Positions 47,928 to 56,462 are shown, counted from the stretch's first letter. The stretch: DNA of 64,000 nt from Vicinamibacterales bacterium (GCA_041394705.1 JAWKHS010000003.1:62001-126000); one strand, 5' to 3'. Notes: generated from the sequence alone by a model not told the origin. A program made the numbers and translations.

Positions 47928-49574
47928 ATGGCACGTTGGCGCTCCGGTTGCACGAGCGTACGCGTGCGCCCGTCCCCTCCGAGCGCCGCCGGTGGCGTCG
48001 CGCCGGCCGCGCCACTCGCCACGCTGCTGGTCGTCGTCGTCGACGCCACCAATCGCGATCTCCTCAGCCGCCGGCTGCGCCAGCAGGGCTACGCCGTGTG
48101 CCTGGCCGCCGACGGCGCCGAAGCCCTGGGCGTGCTCGCGACCCAGCCCTGCGACGCGGTCCTGCTCGACGTGATGATGCCGGGGCAGAGCGGCCTGGAC
48201 GTCCTGGCCGCGATTCGCCGCGACGCGAGCACGCGCCACCTGCCGGTCATCATGGTCACCTCGAAGTCCGAGACGCGGGACATCGTCGAGGCGCTCGACC
48301 TCGGGGCGAACGACTGCGTCACCACGCCGATCGACTTCCCGGTCACCCTGGCGCGCGTCCGCGCCCAGCTCGGGCGTGCCACGGCCGAGCGCGCGGCCCT
48401 GACCGACCAGCGGCACCAGGACCTGCAGCACGCGCAGAAGCTGAGCGCCGTGGGCCGCCTCACGACGGGCGCCGCCCACGACGTCAACAACCTGCTGACC
48501 ACGATCCACGCCTACGGGGAGTTCCTCCGCGACGACCTGCCCGACGGCGACGAGCGCCGCACCTACGCCGGGCAGATCCTGCGGGCGGCCGATTCGGCGG
48601 CCGGCCTCTCGCGCCAGCTGCTGGCCTACTCGCGCCGCCCGTCGACGGGCCTGCCCAGCGTGGACCTCGGCGCGAGCACGCGCGCGATGGTGTGCCTGCT
48701 GGACCGCGTCCTCGGCGACGACATCGTCATCGCGGCCGACGTGGCCGGCGACGTCTGGCCCGTGATGGGCGACGCTGGCCAACTCGACCAGGTCCTCCTG
48801 AACCTGATCGTCAACGCCGCCGACGCCATGCCCGGCGGCGGGCGCATCGACGTCGCCGTCGCCAACGTGTGCGCGGCCGACGGCGGACGCCCGGGCGTCG
48901 AACTCACGGTGACCGACACGGGCTGCGGCATCGACGCCGACACGGTGCCCCGGATTTTCGAACCGTTCTTCACGACCAAGGTCGCCGGCCACGGCACCGG
49001 GCTGGGCCTCGCGATGGTCCGGGCCATCATCGAACACGCCGGCGGCACGGTCGCGGTCGAGAGCCGGCCGGGTCAGGGCACGACGTTCCGGGTGCGGCTG
49101 CCGCGGGCGGCCGCGCCGGTGACGACCGCGGCCGGCGATGGCGGAACCGCCGCGTCCCCGGCCGGGGCGCGGGTCCTGGTCGTGGAGGACGACGACGCCG
49201 TCCGCGACGTGACGCGGAGGACGCTGATGCGGCTGGGCCACGCCGTGGTCGCGGCGGCCTCGGGCGACGACGCGCTCGCGCTCATCCTCGAGCGCCCCGC
49301 GCCCTTCGACGTCCTCGTGACCGACGTCTCCATGCCGGGCATGGACGGGGTGGCGCTCTGGCGTGCGCTCCGGCGCATCTGTCCCGAGATGGCCGTCGTG
49401 TTCATGTCGGCCCACGGCGGCGACACCGTGGCCGATGCGCGCCAAACCGGGCAGCCGCTGCTGCAGAAGCCCTTCTCGTCGGAGGCGCTCCGCCGCGCGG
49501 TCGAGCGGGCGCTCGACGCCGAGCTGGCCCCGCCATCGCCTCCGGCCGCCCCGGGCCCGCCGGCGCGGCGCTGA
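47928..49574 (+). CDS. Hybrid sensor kinase REC-HK-REC
   Basis: From an ATG at 47928 this is 548 aa with no membrane helix. A first receiver (about 31-150) keeps the phosphorylatable Asp81 (VLLDVMMPG). It has lost one of the two acidic residues (VVVVDATN) and the conserved Lys (NDCVTTPID in place of TKP). The kinase core follows: His184 in GAAHDVNNLL, N-box NLIVNAADAMPGG, G1 DTGCGIDAD and G2 GHGTGLGLAMV. The AHDVNN H-box is of the NtrB-like type. A second receiver (about 410-530) is normal (TDVSMPGMDG, QKPFS). The last domain probably accepts the phosphate and the first one modulates. It precedes the FIST operon by 82 bases on the same strand. Confidence 0.88.
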   Translation: MARWRSGCTSVRVRPSPPSAAGGVAPAAPLATLLVVVVDATNRDLLSRRLRQQGYAVCLAADGAEALGVLATQPCDAVLLDVMMPGQSGLDVLAAIRRDASTRHLPVIMVTSKSETRDIVEALDLGANDCVTTPIDFPVTLARVRAQLGRATAERAALTDQRHQDLQHAQKLSAVGRLTTGAAHDVNNLLTTIHAYGEFLRDDLPDGDERRTYAGQILRAADSAAGLSRQLLAYSRRPSTGLPSVDLGASTRAMVCLLDRVLGDDIVIAADVAGDVWPVMGDAGQLDQVLLNLIVNAADAMPGGGRIDVAVANVCAADGGRPGVELTVTDTGCGIDADTVPRIFEPFFTTKVAGHGTGLGLAMVRAIIEHAGGTVAVESRPGQGTTFRVRLPRAAAPVTTAAGDGGTAASPAGARVLVVEDDDAVRDVTRRTLMRLGHAVVAAASGDDALALILERPAPFDVLVTDVSMPGMDGVALWRALRRICPEMAVVFMSAHGGDTVADARQTGQPLLQKPFSSEALRRAVERALDAELAPPSPPAAPGPPARR

Positions 49575-49656
49575 GTCAAGGTTCCGGCCCGCGCTGCCGA
49601 TTCCCAGAGGGCGCCGAGCCACGCGCGGCCGCCGCTGAGATCACGAGGAGGGAAGG

Positions 49657-50853
49657 TTGACCGTTGCACACGTGGGCACGAGCCGTCAGGTGGATTCGTC
49701 GTCGGCAGGCGCCGAAGCCGCCGCCGGCGCCCTTGGGAAACTCGACGGCCAGCGGCCCTCGATGGCCCTCGTCTTCGCCTCCGCCGATCACGATCACGAG
49801 GCGCTGCTCGAGGCCGTCCGCTCCCGGCTGCCGGGGGTGCCCGTCGTCGGCTGCTCCGGCGAAGGCATCATCGCCGACGACGACTCGAACGAGGTGTTCG
49901 CGGCCGCCGCGGTGATGGCCATCGCGTCCGACCTGGTCCGTTTCGAGACCTTCCTCGTCGAGGACTACGCCACGGACCCGGCGGGCGCCGGCCGGCGGCT
50001 CGCGGCGCTCGTGAACGGGCGCGACGACGAGGCGCGCTGCCTGTGCGTGATGCCGGACGGCCTGGCGGGCAACTGCACGGAGATGCTGCAGGCGCTCCAC
50101 GCCGATCTCCGTCCGGGCGTGGCGGTCGTCGGCGGCGCCGCCGCCGACGCGATGTCGTTCGAGCGCACCTTCCAGTACGGCGACGGACGGGTCATCAGCG
50201 GCGGGATGGCGGCGTTCCTGATCTCGGGCCCCGTCGACGTCGCGGTGGCGGTGAGCCATGGCTGCACCCCGATCGGCGGCGAACGCGAGGTGACGCGCAG
50301 CGCCGACGGCTGGATCCACGAGATCGACGGCCGGCCGGCCTGGCAGCTGTTCAAGGAGTACCTGGACGACGACGCCGGCGACGACCTGAACGCCGAGGGC
50401 ATCGTGCACCTCTGTGTCGGCGAACGGCTCGCCACGACGGCCGACGACTACGATCCCTTCGTCATCAGGACCCCGCTGCAGCTCGACAAGCCCAGCGGCG
50501 CCCTCTTCTTCCCCGGCGGCGGCCTGACCGAAGGCCGCGCCATCCAGTTGACCCGTCGCGATCCGGACCGGATCCGCGAGAGCGCCCGCGACTGCGCCGA
50601 CCGCGTGCGTCGCTCGCACCCGGAGCGCGCCCCGGATCTCGTCCTCCAGTTCGACTGCGCCGGCCGCGGCCGCATCCTGTGGGGCGGCTGCGCCGCGGCC
50701 GAAATCGTCGCGCCGCTCAGGCGGGCCCTCGGGCCGGACACGCCGTGGATCGGCTTCCACACCTACGGCGAGATCGCGCCCATCGGCGGCCGCCCGTATT
50801 ACCACAACTACACCGTGGCGCTCTGCGCGCTCTACGAACGCCAGGCCGCCTGA
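49657..50853 (+). CDS. FIST-domain signal sensor
   Basis: This 398-aa soluble protein has FIST_N (about residues 10-210) and FIST_C (about 220-380). It is recognised by VPVVGCSGEGIIADDDSNEV, the stretch GVAVVGGAAADAMSF, and GFHTYGEIAPIGGRPYYHNY near the end. FIST domains are predicted to bind small ligands such as amino acids and are usually linked to histidine kinases or diguanylate cyclases. The start is a TTG at 49657, chosen because GAGGAGGG lies just upstream and no ATG or GTG is nearer. The following histidine kinase gene starts 6 bases after its stop. Confidence 0.9.
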   Translation: MTVAHVGTSRQVDSSSAGAEAAAGALGKLDGQRPSMALVFASADHDHEALLEAVRSRLPGVPVVGCSGEGIIADDDSNEVFAAAAVMAIASDLVRFETFLVEDYATDPAGAGRRLAALVNGRDDEARCLCVMPDGLAGNCTEMLQALHADLRPGVAVVGGAAADAMSFERTFQYGDGRVISGGMAAFLISGPVDVAVAVSHGCTPIGGEREVTRSADGWIHEIDGRPAWQLFKEYLDDDAGDDLNAEGIVHLCVGERLATTADDYDPFVIRTPLQLDKPSGALFFPGGGLTEGRAIQLTRRDPDRIRESARDCADRVRRSHPERAPDLVLQFDCAGRGRILWGGCAAAEIVAPLRRALGPDTPWIGFHTYGEIAPIGGRPYYHNYTVALCALYERQAA

Positions 50854-50859
50854 GATCCG

Positions 50860-52335
50860 ATGCCCCCTCCCTCCGCGACGCTGCCGGCCGAGGCGCTCCA
50901 CGAGCAGCTCACGCTGCTCGTCAAGACCGAGCACCGCCTCCACCGGTCGCAGAACGCGCTCGATCGGCAGCTGCTTCGCGTGGAGCTCCTCAGCCAGTTC
51001 ACGCTGCGCTGGGACAGCCAGGCCGAGCCGGCCGCGATCCTGCTGGACGCGGCGTCGCTGCTCCTGCGCGTGTTCGCCGTGAATCAAGTGCGGGTCGTCG
51101 TGCCCGATGGGGCCGGTTTGCCGCGGACCGCCGGAGACGGCCGCGTGAAGCTCGTCACGATGCCGCGGGAGCATCTCGATGCCGGACTCGCGCACCTCGC
51201 CGGTCCCGTGGCCGGCCCGCTGGAGGCGCAGCCCGCGTCGTTGCGGGCGCTGCTCGACCCGTTGACGTCGGCGGGCGCGGCCGCGGGGACGCCATCCGGC
51301 CTCGTGGTGCTCCCGCTGCGCGTGACGCAGGACGACCCGCCCATGTGCTTCCTGGGGACCACCGACGAGAGGCACAAGACGTCGCACGCGCGCGAGATGC
51401 CCACCGACGCCGCGCTGCCGTTCCTCCGGCTGCTCGGCGGGCACGTCGAGCACATGCTGCGCAACTCGCGGCTGCTGGCGGAGGTGGCCGCGGCGCGCCA
51501 GCGCCTGCTGGCGATCCAGGAGGACCTGGAGGACCGCGTGGCGCTGCGCACGGCCGAGCTGACGCGCGAGATCGCGGAGCGGAAGCGCACCGAGGTGGAA
51601 CTGCAGCGCGCCAAGATCGCGGCCGAGCAGGCGAGCGTGGCCAAGAGCGCGTTCCTGGCCAACATGAGCCACGAGCTCCGCACGCCGCTCAACGCCATCA
51701 TCGGCTACAGCGAGATGCTGCAGGAAGACGCCGAGAGCTTCGGCCAGACCGCCTGCCTCGGCGACATCGGCAAGATCCTGGGCGCTGGCCGGCACCTGCT
51801 CGCCTTGATCAACGACGTCCTCGACCTGTCGAAGATCGAGGCCGGCTACATGCAGCTCGACGTCGAGGACTTCGAGCTCGCCGACGTCGTGCACTCCGCC
51901 GTCACGCATTCGCGGCCGCTCCTGGCGTCGCGCGACAACGTGCTCGCCGTCGATGGCCTGGACCGCGGCTGTCCCATGCACACCGATCGCCTGAAGGTGG
52001 AGCAGGTGCTCCTGAACCTGATCGGGAACGCGGCGAAGTTCACCGAGCGGGGACACATCCGCGTCTCCGTCGACCGGACCCCCGACGACTGGGTCGAGGT
52101 CCGCGTGGCCGACACGGGCATCGGGCTGAGCGACGAGCAGGTCGGCCGCCTGTTCAAGGAGTTCTCCCAGGCCGATGCCTCGACCACGCGGCGCTTCGGC
52201 GGCACCGGGCTGGGCCTGGCGATCAGCCAGCGGCTCTGCCATCTCATGGGCGGCCACATCACGGCCTCCGGGCAAATCGGCGTCGGTGCCACCTTCACCG
52301 TGCGGCTGCCGGCCGTCGCGGGAGGACCGTCGTGA
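50860..52335 (+). CDS. Soluble sensor histidine kinase, partner of the FIST protein
   Basis: This 491-aa kinase has no membrane helix. An N-terminal coil and GAF-like sensory region (about 1-200) precede a coiled linker (LAIQEDLEDRVALRTAELTR). The HisKA domain has the H-box FLANMSHELRTPLNAIIGYS (His about 273), and the ATPase domain has NLIGNAAKFTERG, VADTGIGLS and GGTGLGLAIS. All catalytic motifs are intact. It has no receiver of its own; the two following genes each encode one, and the stop overlaps the first by four bases. It is therefore the likely phosphodonor for both. Proteins of this layout next to FIST genes usually couple FIST ligand state to kinase activity. Confidence 0.9.
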   Translation: MPPPSATLPAEALHEQLTLLVKTEHRLHRSQNALDRQLLRVELLSQFTLRWDSQAEPAAILLDAASLLLRVFAVNQVRVVVPDGAGLPRTAGDGRVKLVTMPREHLDAGLAHLAGPVAGPLEAQPASLRALLDPLTSAGAAAGTPSGLVVLPLRVTQDDPPMCFLGTTDERHKTSHAREMPTDAALPFLRLLGGHVEHMLRNSRLLAEVAAARQRLLAIQEDLEDRVALRTAELTREIAERKRTEVELQRAKIAAEQASVAKSAFLANMSHELRTPLNAIIGYSEMLQEDAESFGQTACLGDIGKILGAGRHLLALINDVLDLSKIEAGYMQLDVEDFELADVVHSAVTHSRPLLASRDNVLAVDGLDRGCPMHTDRLKVEQVLLNLIGNAAKFTERGHIRVSVDRTPDDWVEVRVADTGIGLSDEQVGRLFKEFSQADASTTRRFGGTGLGLAISQRLCHLMGGHITASGQIGVGATFTVRLPAVAGGPS

Positions 52336-52712
52336 GCGTGCGGGTGCTGCTCGTGGAGGACAACGAGGCCAACGCCGACATGCTGTCGCGCCGCCTGATC
52401 CGCCAGGGGTTCGAGGTGGCCGTCGCCGGGGACGGCCTCCAGGCGCTCGACGCGACCGCGCGCCAGCGGCCCGACCTCATCCTGATGGACATCAGCCTGC
52501 CCAGGATCGACGGGTGGGAGGCGACGCGGCGGCTGAAGGCCGACCCGGCGACCGCGTCGATTCCGATCGTGGCGCTGACCGCGCACGCCATGGTGGCCGA
52601 CCGCCAGCGGTGCTTCGACGCCGGCTGCGACGAGTTCGAGACCAAGCCCGTGGATCTCAAGCGGCTGCTCGAGAAGATGCACGGGCTGCTGGCCGCGAAG
52701 GCGCAGGCATGA
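52332..52712 (+). CDS. Single-domain response regulator (CheY-like)
   Basis: This 126-aa protein is one receiver domain. It has acidic pair Glu9-Asp10 (LLVEDNEAN), the phosphorylated Asp53 (ILMDISLPRIDGWE), the Thr of VALTAHAM and Lys in ETKPVDL. No output domain is present, so it acts by protein contact, as a phosphate shuttle or as a sink. The GTG at 52332 overlaps the kinase stop and its stop overlaps the next start, so it is co-translated with both. Its first half resembles the receiver of the next gene closely (both share DMLSRRL), which points to duplication within the cluster. Confidence 0.92.
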   Translation: MSVRVLLVEDNEANADMLSRRLIRQGFEVAVAGDGLQALDATARQRPDLILMDISLPRIDGWEATRRLKADPATASIPIVALTAHAMVADRQRCFDAGCDEFETKPVDLKRLLEKMHGLLAAKAQA

Positions 52713-54823
52713 CGCCGGTCCGTCTCCTCCTCGTGGACGACGAGGCGCCGAACCGCGACATGCTGTCGCGCCGGCTCGAACGGCGCGGGTTCGAGGTGGG
52801 CCAGGCCGCCTCCGGCGCCGAGGCGCTGGCCGCGCTCGACCGGGAGCGCTGGGCCGCCGTGCTGCTCGACGTGCAGATGCCGGCGATGAGCGGCCTGCAG
52901 GTGCTCGAGAAGATCCGCGAGCGGTGGACGCAGGCGGAGCTGCCGGTGCTGATGGTGACGGCCCGGGACGCGAGCGAGGACGTGGTCGCGGCGCTCGAGC
53001 TGGGGGCCAACGACTACATCACCAAGCCCGTGGATTTTCCCGTCGCGCTGGCGCGGCTGCGGACCCAGCTGGCCCGCCGCGACGCCGAGGAACGGCTGCG
53101 GGCCAGCGAGGAGCGCTACGCCCTGGCCGCCCGCGGCGCCAACGACGGCCTGTGGGACTGGGACCTGGGGACGGGCGAGTTCCACTACTCGGTGCGCTGG
53201 CTGACGATCGTGGGACGCGAGGGCGACGGCATCGGGCCCACCCTGCAGGCCTGGCTGGACCTCACGCACGAGGCCGATCGCGACCGCCTGCAGCAGGCCT
53301 TCGACGCCCACCTCGCGGGGCGCACCCCGCACTTCGAGAGCGAGCACCGGCTGCATCACGCGTCGGGTGCCTACCGCTGGGTGCTGGCGCGCGGGCTCGC
53401 GGTGCGCGGCGCCGACGGCACGACAGTCCGCATGGCCGGATCGCTGTCGGACGTCACGGCCGGAAAGGTCGTCGACCAGCTGACGGGCCTGCCCAACCGC
53501 ATGCTGCTCCACGATCGGTTGGAGCGCGCCCTCGGCGAGGCCGGGGAGCCCGTGGCACCGTGTGCGGTCCTGCTGCTCGACATCGACGGGTTCAAGCTCG
53601 TGAACGACGGCCATGGCCGGACGCACGGCGACGACCTGCTCCGGGCCGTCGCCCGCCGGCTGGACCGCTCGCTCCGGCCGGGCGACTCGATCTCGCGGTC
53701 GAGCGAGCTGGCCGCCGACTCGATGGTCGCCCGCCTGGGCGGCGACGAGTTCGTGGTGGTCCTGCACGACATCGCCGATCCGCTGGACGCGACGAGCGTG
53801 GCCGAGCGTCTGCAGCGGGTCCTGGCACGGCCGTTCACCATCGGCGATCGCGAGATCTTCGTCTCGGCCAGCGTCGGCGTCGCGATGAGCGGGCCGGGCG
53901 CCACGCCCGACGACCTGCTGCGCAACGCCGACACGGCCATGCACCGCGCGCGGCTGCAGGGCCGCGGCCGCATCGAGGTGTTCGAGCTCGCGATGCGCGA
54001 GGAGATGGTGGAGCGCCTGCAGCTCGACACGGCGCTCCGGCAGGCGCTCGCGAACGACGAGTTCCTGCCGCACTACCAGCCGATCATCGACCTGCAGCAC
54101 GGCCGGCTCGTCGGCTTCGAGGCGCTGATGCGGTGGCGCCGGCACGACGGCCGCCTCGTCCCGCCGGCGATGTTCATCCCCACGCTCGAGGCCAACGGCC
54201 TCATCGTGCCGGTGGGGCAGCGTTTCGCCGCGGCCGTGTGCCGGCAACTGCGGGCGTGGCGCGACACGGTGGCCGCCGGGCTGCCGCTGTGGGTCAACGT
54301 GAACTTCACGACCGGCCAGCTCGCCGAGCCGGACGTCCTCGACACGCTGCTGGGGGCGATTGCCGATGCCGGCATCCGGCCGGCGGACTTCGTGGTCGAG
54401 ATCACCGAGTCGTCGGCGATCGGCGACGTCGCCCGGGCGGCCGAGACCCTGTCGCGCTTCCGCGACGCGGGCCTGCGCGTGGTCCTCGACGACTTCGGCA
54501 CCGGCTTCTCGTCGCTGTCGTGCCTGGGCGAGCTGCCCATCGCGGGCATCAAGCTCGATCGGTCGTTCATCAGCAGCGACCGGCGCCACCCGGCCATCCT
54601 GCAGGCCGTCGTGCACCTGGCCGACGAGCTCGGCCTCACCGTCACGGCCGAGGGCATCGAGACCGACGCCCAGCACGCGCAGCTCCGGGGGCTCGGCTGC
54701 GGGTTCGCGCAGGGGTACCTCTTCGCGAGACCCCTCGACGCCGAGGCGGCGACGGACCTGATCCGCCGGGGTGTGCGCTGGCTGCCGGCCCACCCGGAGG
54801 ACGCCGAACCCACCGCCGCCTGA
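52709..54823 (+). CDS. REC-PAS-GGDEF-EAL cyclic-di-GMP enzyme
   Basis: This 704-aa protein holds a receiver (about 1-125; Asp54, Lys in YITKPVDF) and a PAS domain (about 130-250; YALAARGANDGLWDWDLGTG). A GGDEF domain (about 260-425) has RLGGDEFVVV intact, and an EAL domain (about 440-690) follows. The EAL catalytic set is visible: GFEALMRW, NVNFTTGQL, VEITES, DDFGTG, IKLDRSF, AEGIET and FAQGYLFARP. Both enzyme halves look active, so it could make or break cyclic-di-GMP depending on phosphorylation. It ends the FIST-kinase-regulator operon and is the natural output. An insertion SSELAADSM lies just before the GGDEF motif. Confidence 0.93.
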   Translation: MTPVRLLLVDDEAPNRDMLSRRLERRGFEVGQAASGAEALAALDRERWAAVLLDVQMPAMSGLQVLEKIRERWTQAELPVLMVTARDASEDVVAALELGANDYITKPVDFPVALARLRTQLARRDAEERLRASEERYALAARGANDGLWDWDLGTGEFHYSVRWLTIVGREGDGIGPTLQAWLDLTHEADRDRLQQAFDAHLAGRTPHFESEHRLHHASGAYRWVLARGLAVRGADGTTVRMAGSLSDVTAGKVVDQLTGLPNRMLLHDRLERALGEAGEPVAPCAVLLLDIDGFKLVNDGHGRTHGDDLLRAVARRLDRSLRPGDSISRSSELAADSMVARLGGDEFVVVLHDIADPLDATSVAERLQRVLARPFTIGDREIFVSASVGVAMSGPGATPDDLLRNADTAMHRARLQGRGRIEVFELAMREEMVERLQLDTALRQALANDEFLPHYQPIIDLQHGRLVGFEALMRWRRHDGRLVPPAMFIPTLEANGLIVPVGQRFAAAVCRQLRAWRDTVAAGLPLWVNVNFTTGQLAEPDVLDTLLGAIADAGIRPADFVVEITESSAIGDVARAAETLSRFRDAGLRVVLDDFGTGFSSLSCLGELPIAGIKLDRSFISSDRRHPAILQAVVHLADELGLTVTAEGIETDAQHAQLRGLGCGFAQGYLFARPLDAEAATDLIRRGVRWLPAHPEDAEPTAA

Positions 54824-54844
54824 CCGCGTTCGCCGGTCGCGCCC

Positions 54845-54873
54845 TTGGCGCGACGGGGACGGGGCGCTATGCT
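54845..54873 (+). promoter_or_regulatory. Promoter TTGGCG-17-TATGCT, leaderless start
   Basis: TTGGCG (54845-54850) and TATGCT (54868-54873) are exactly 17 bases apart, the best sigma-70 match in the window. Six bases later comes the ATG at 54880, so the transcript is predicted to have no leader. Confidence 0.6.
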
Positions 54874-54879
54874 GGCGCC

Positions 54880-55296
54880 ATGCGTCACGTCGTGCTGGCC
54901 CTGGCCGTCTCGTTCGTCGGATTCCCCGCGGCCGTTCCGGTCCAGCAGGCCCCGAAGGCGGTCTCGGCGTGGGTGGCGGCCCCGGCGGCCGGCGCCGATG
55001 CCGCCGTCGCCTACGTCGCCATCGAGAACCCCACGATGTACGACATCTACATCACGGCGGCTACGACCGACGCGGCCAAGACGGTAGAACTCCGGGCCGG
55101 CGCCACCGGCGGCGGCGAGCCGGCGGTGGTCACCGAGTTCACCGTGCCCGCCTATGGCTCCACCGCCGCCGAGCAGGCCGCGCCGCACCTGCGCCTGGTC
55201 CAGTTGACGCGGCCGCTGGCGGCGGGCGACACCGTCCAGCTCACGCTGACCACCGACGGCGGCGTGGCGCTGAACGTCGCGGCGCCCGTCAAGTAG
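54880..55296 (+). CDS. PCu(A)C-fold exported protein lacking copper ligands
   Basis: This 138-aa protein has a signal peptide (about 1-23) and a fold like the periplasmic copper chaperone PCu(A)C. Family wording is visible in VSAWVAAPAAGADAAVAYVA, the stretch KTVELRAG, TVPAYGSTAAEQAAPHLRLV and LTRPLAAGDTVQLTLTTDGG. True chaperones bind Cu(I) with His and Met residues in VELHE-like and LHLMLM-like stretches. Here the first His is Arg72 and the HxM is H103-x-R105, and no other Met is near, so copper binding is unlikely. It begins from a leaderless promoter 57 bases after the c-di-GMP gene and has its own transcription. Confidence 0.75.
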   Translation: MRHVVLALAVSFVGFPAAVPVQQAPKAVSAWVAAPAAGADAAVAYVAIENPTMYDIYITAATTDAAKTVELRAGATGGGEPAVVTEFTVPAYGSTAAEQAAPHLRLVQLTRPLAAGDTVQLTLTTDGGVALNVAAPVK

Positions 55297-55469
55297 CCGT
55301 CCCCGCCGGCCGTCTCGCCGCCGCGGCCCGCGTCGTGCCGGCGCGCCACTTTGGCACAGAATAGGACGGCGCGAGCGGGTCCCGCCCGCCCGTCACGCGA
55401 GCGCCCGGGCGCCGGCCCGCGCCGGACGCTCCGTGCCGTCCGTTGCAGTTCGCACAGAGGAGTAGACGC

Positions 55470-56387
55470 ATGAAGAAGGTGATGTTCGCTCTCGCGGCCG
55501 TGTGCCTGGTGGCCGGCGCCGTGTCCTTCGCCCAGCAGCGCGAGCGCCGTGCGCCGGACCCCCGGTCGATGGGCGGCGGTGACTGCCGCGACAACCCGTA
55601 CAACTGCGCCGACGCCCCGAACCCGCTGCCCAAGGCGGACACGGTGTGGCTCGAAGAGATGACGTGGATGGACGTGCGCGACGCCATGAAGGCCGGCAAG
55701 ACGACGGCCATCATCTCCACCGGCGGCATCGAGCCCAATGGCCCGTGGCTCGTGCTGGGCAAGCACAACTACGTGCTGCACGCCAACTGCGACGCCATCG
55801 CCCGGAAGCTCGGCAACGCGCTGTGCGCGCCGATCGTGAAGTACGTGCCCGAGGGGGACATCGAGCCCAAGACCGGGCACATGACGACGGCGGGCACCAT
55901 CACGATGCGCGAGGACACGTTCCGCGCCGTGCTCACCGACACCGCCGAGAGCCTGCAGGCGCACGGCTTCAAGACCATCGTGTTCATCGGCGACAGCGGC
56001 GGCAACCAGGCGGGCCAGAAGGCGGTGGCCGAGGCGCTGACGAAGAAGTGGGCGGGCAAGGCCGTCGCCCTGCACATCCCCGAGTACTACACCTACGCCG
56101 TCGTGACGAAGCACTTCGAGGACCAGGGCGCGCTGCCCAAGGACCGCAAGAGCGACCACATGCACGACGACCCCGTCATCACCCTCAACATGTTCATCGA
56201 CGATCCGGACTCGGTGCGCTACGACGCGCGCGTGAAGGCCGGCAAGGCCAGCATCGACGGCGTGTCGATCGCGGACAAGGCGAAGGCCACCGCCCTGGCG
56301 AAGCAGATCGTGGCCTTCCGCGCCGACTACACGGTGACGGCCATCAACAAGGCCCTCGCCGCCCCCGGCCGGACCTCGATGCCCTAG
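55470..56387 (+). CDS. Exported creatininase-fold protein with altered metal site
   Basis: This 305-aa protein has a signal peptide (1-22) and the creatininase fold: WLEEMTWMDVRDAMKAGKTT leads to TGGIEPNGPWLVLGKHN, matching the family pattern EQHGPHLPLGTD. Of the metal ligands, Glu88 is retained, the His is Asn90 and the bridging Asp is His99. The later NGH motif reads GDSGGN with Ser176 in place of the His ligand. Secreted members with this changed pattern appear to form a separate clade. The reaction is unlikely to be creatinine hydrolysis. The start is ATG at 55470 with GAGGAG upstream. A 30-base perfect palindrome follows the stop. Confidence 0.75.
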   Translation: MKKVMFALAAVCLVAGAVSFAQQRERRAPDPRSMGGGDCRDNPYNCADAPNPLPKADTVWLEEMTWMDVRDAMKAGKTTAIISTGGIEPNGPWLVLGKHNYVLHANCDAIARKLGNALCAPIVKYVPEGDIEPKTGHMTTAGTITMREDTFRAVLTDTAESLQAHGFKTIVFIGDSGGNQAGQKAVAEALTKKWAGKAVALHIPEYYTYAVVTKHFEDQGALPKDRKSDHMHDDPVITLNMFIDDPDSVRYDARVKAGKASIDGVSIADKAKATALAKQIVAFRADYTVTAINKALAAPGRTSMP

Positions 56388-56397
56388 CCGCGTGCCA

Positions 56398-56427
56398 CGC
56401 GGACGCCGGGCCGGCCCGGCGTCCGCG
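56398..56427 (+). terminator. Perfect 30-base palindrome, likely terminator
   Basis: CGCGGACGCCGGGCC (56398-56412) is directly followed by its exact reverse complement (56413-56427), then GATTTC. It lies eleven bases after the creatininase-fold stop. The stem is very stable and would work in RNA; the symmetrical DNA could also be a protein-binding site. Confidence 0.6.
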
Positions 56428-56462
56428 GATTTCACCTCTCCGGGTCCCTCTACCGTTCCGAG

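Noticed and set aside
47829..49622. N-terminal extension of the esterase frame across the hybrid kinase
   Set aside because: It would place about 600 meaningless residues before a perfect signal peptide at 47828; the opposite strand holds clear REC-HK-REC domains.
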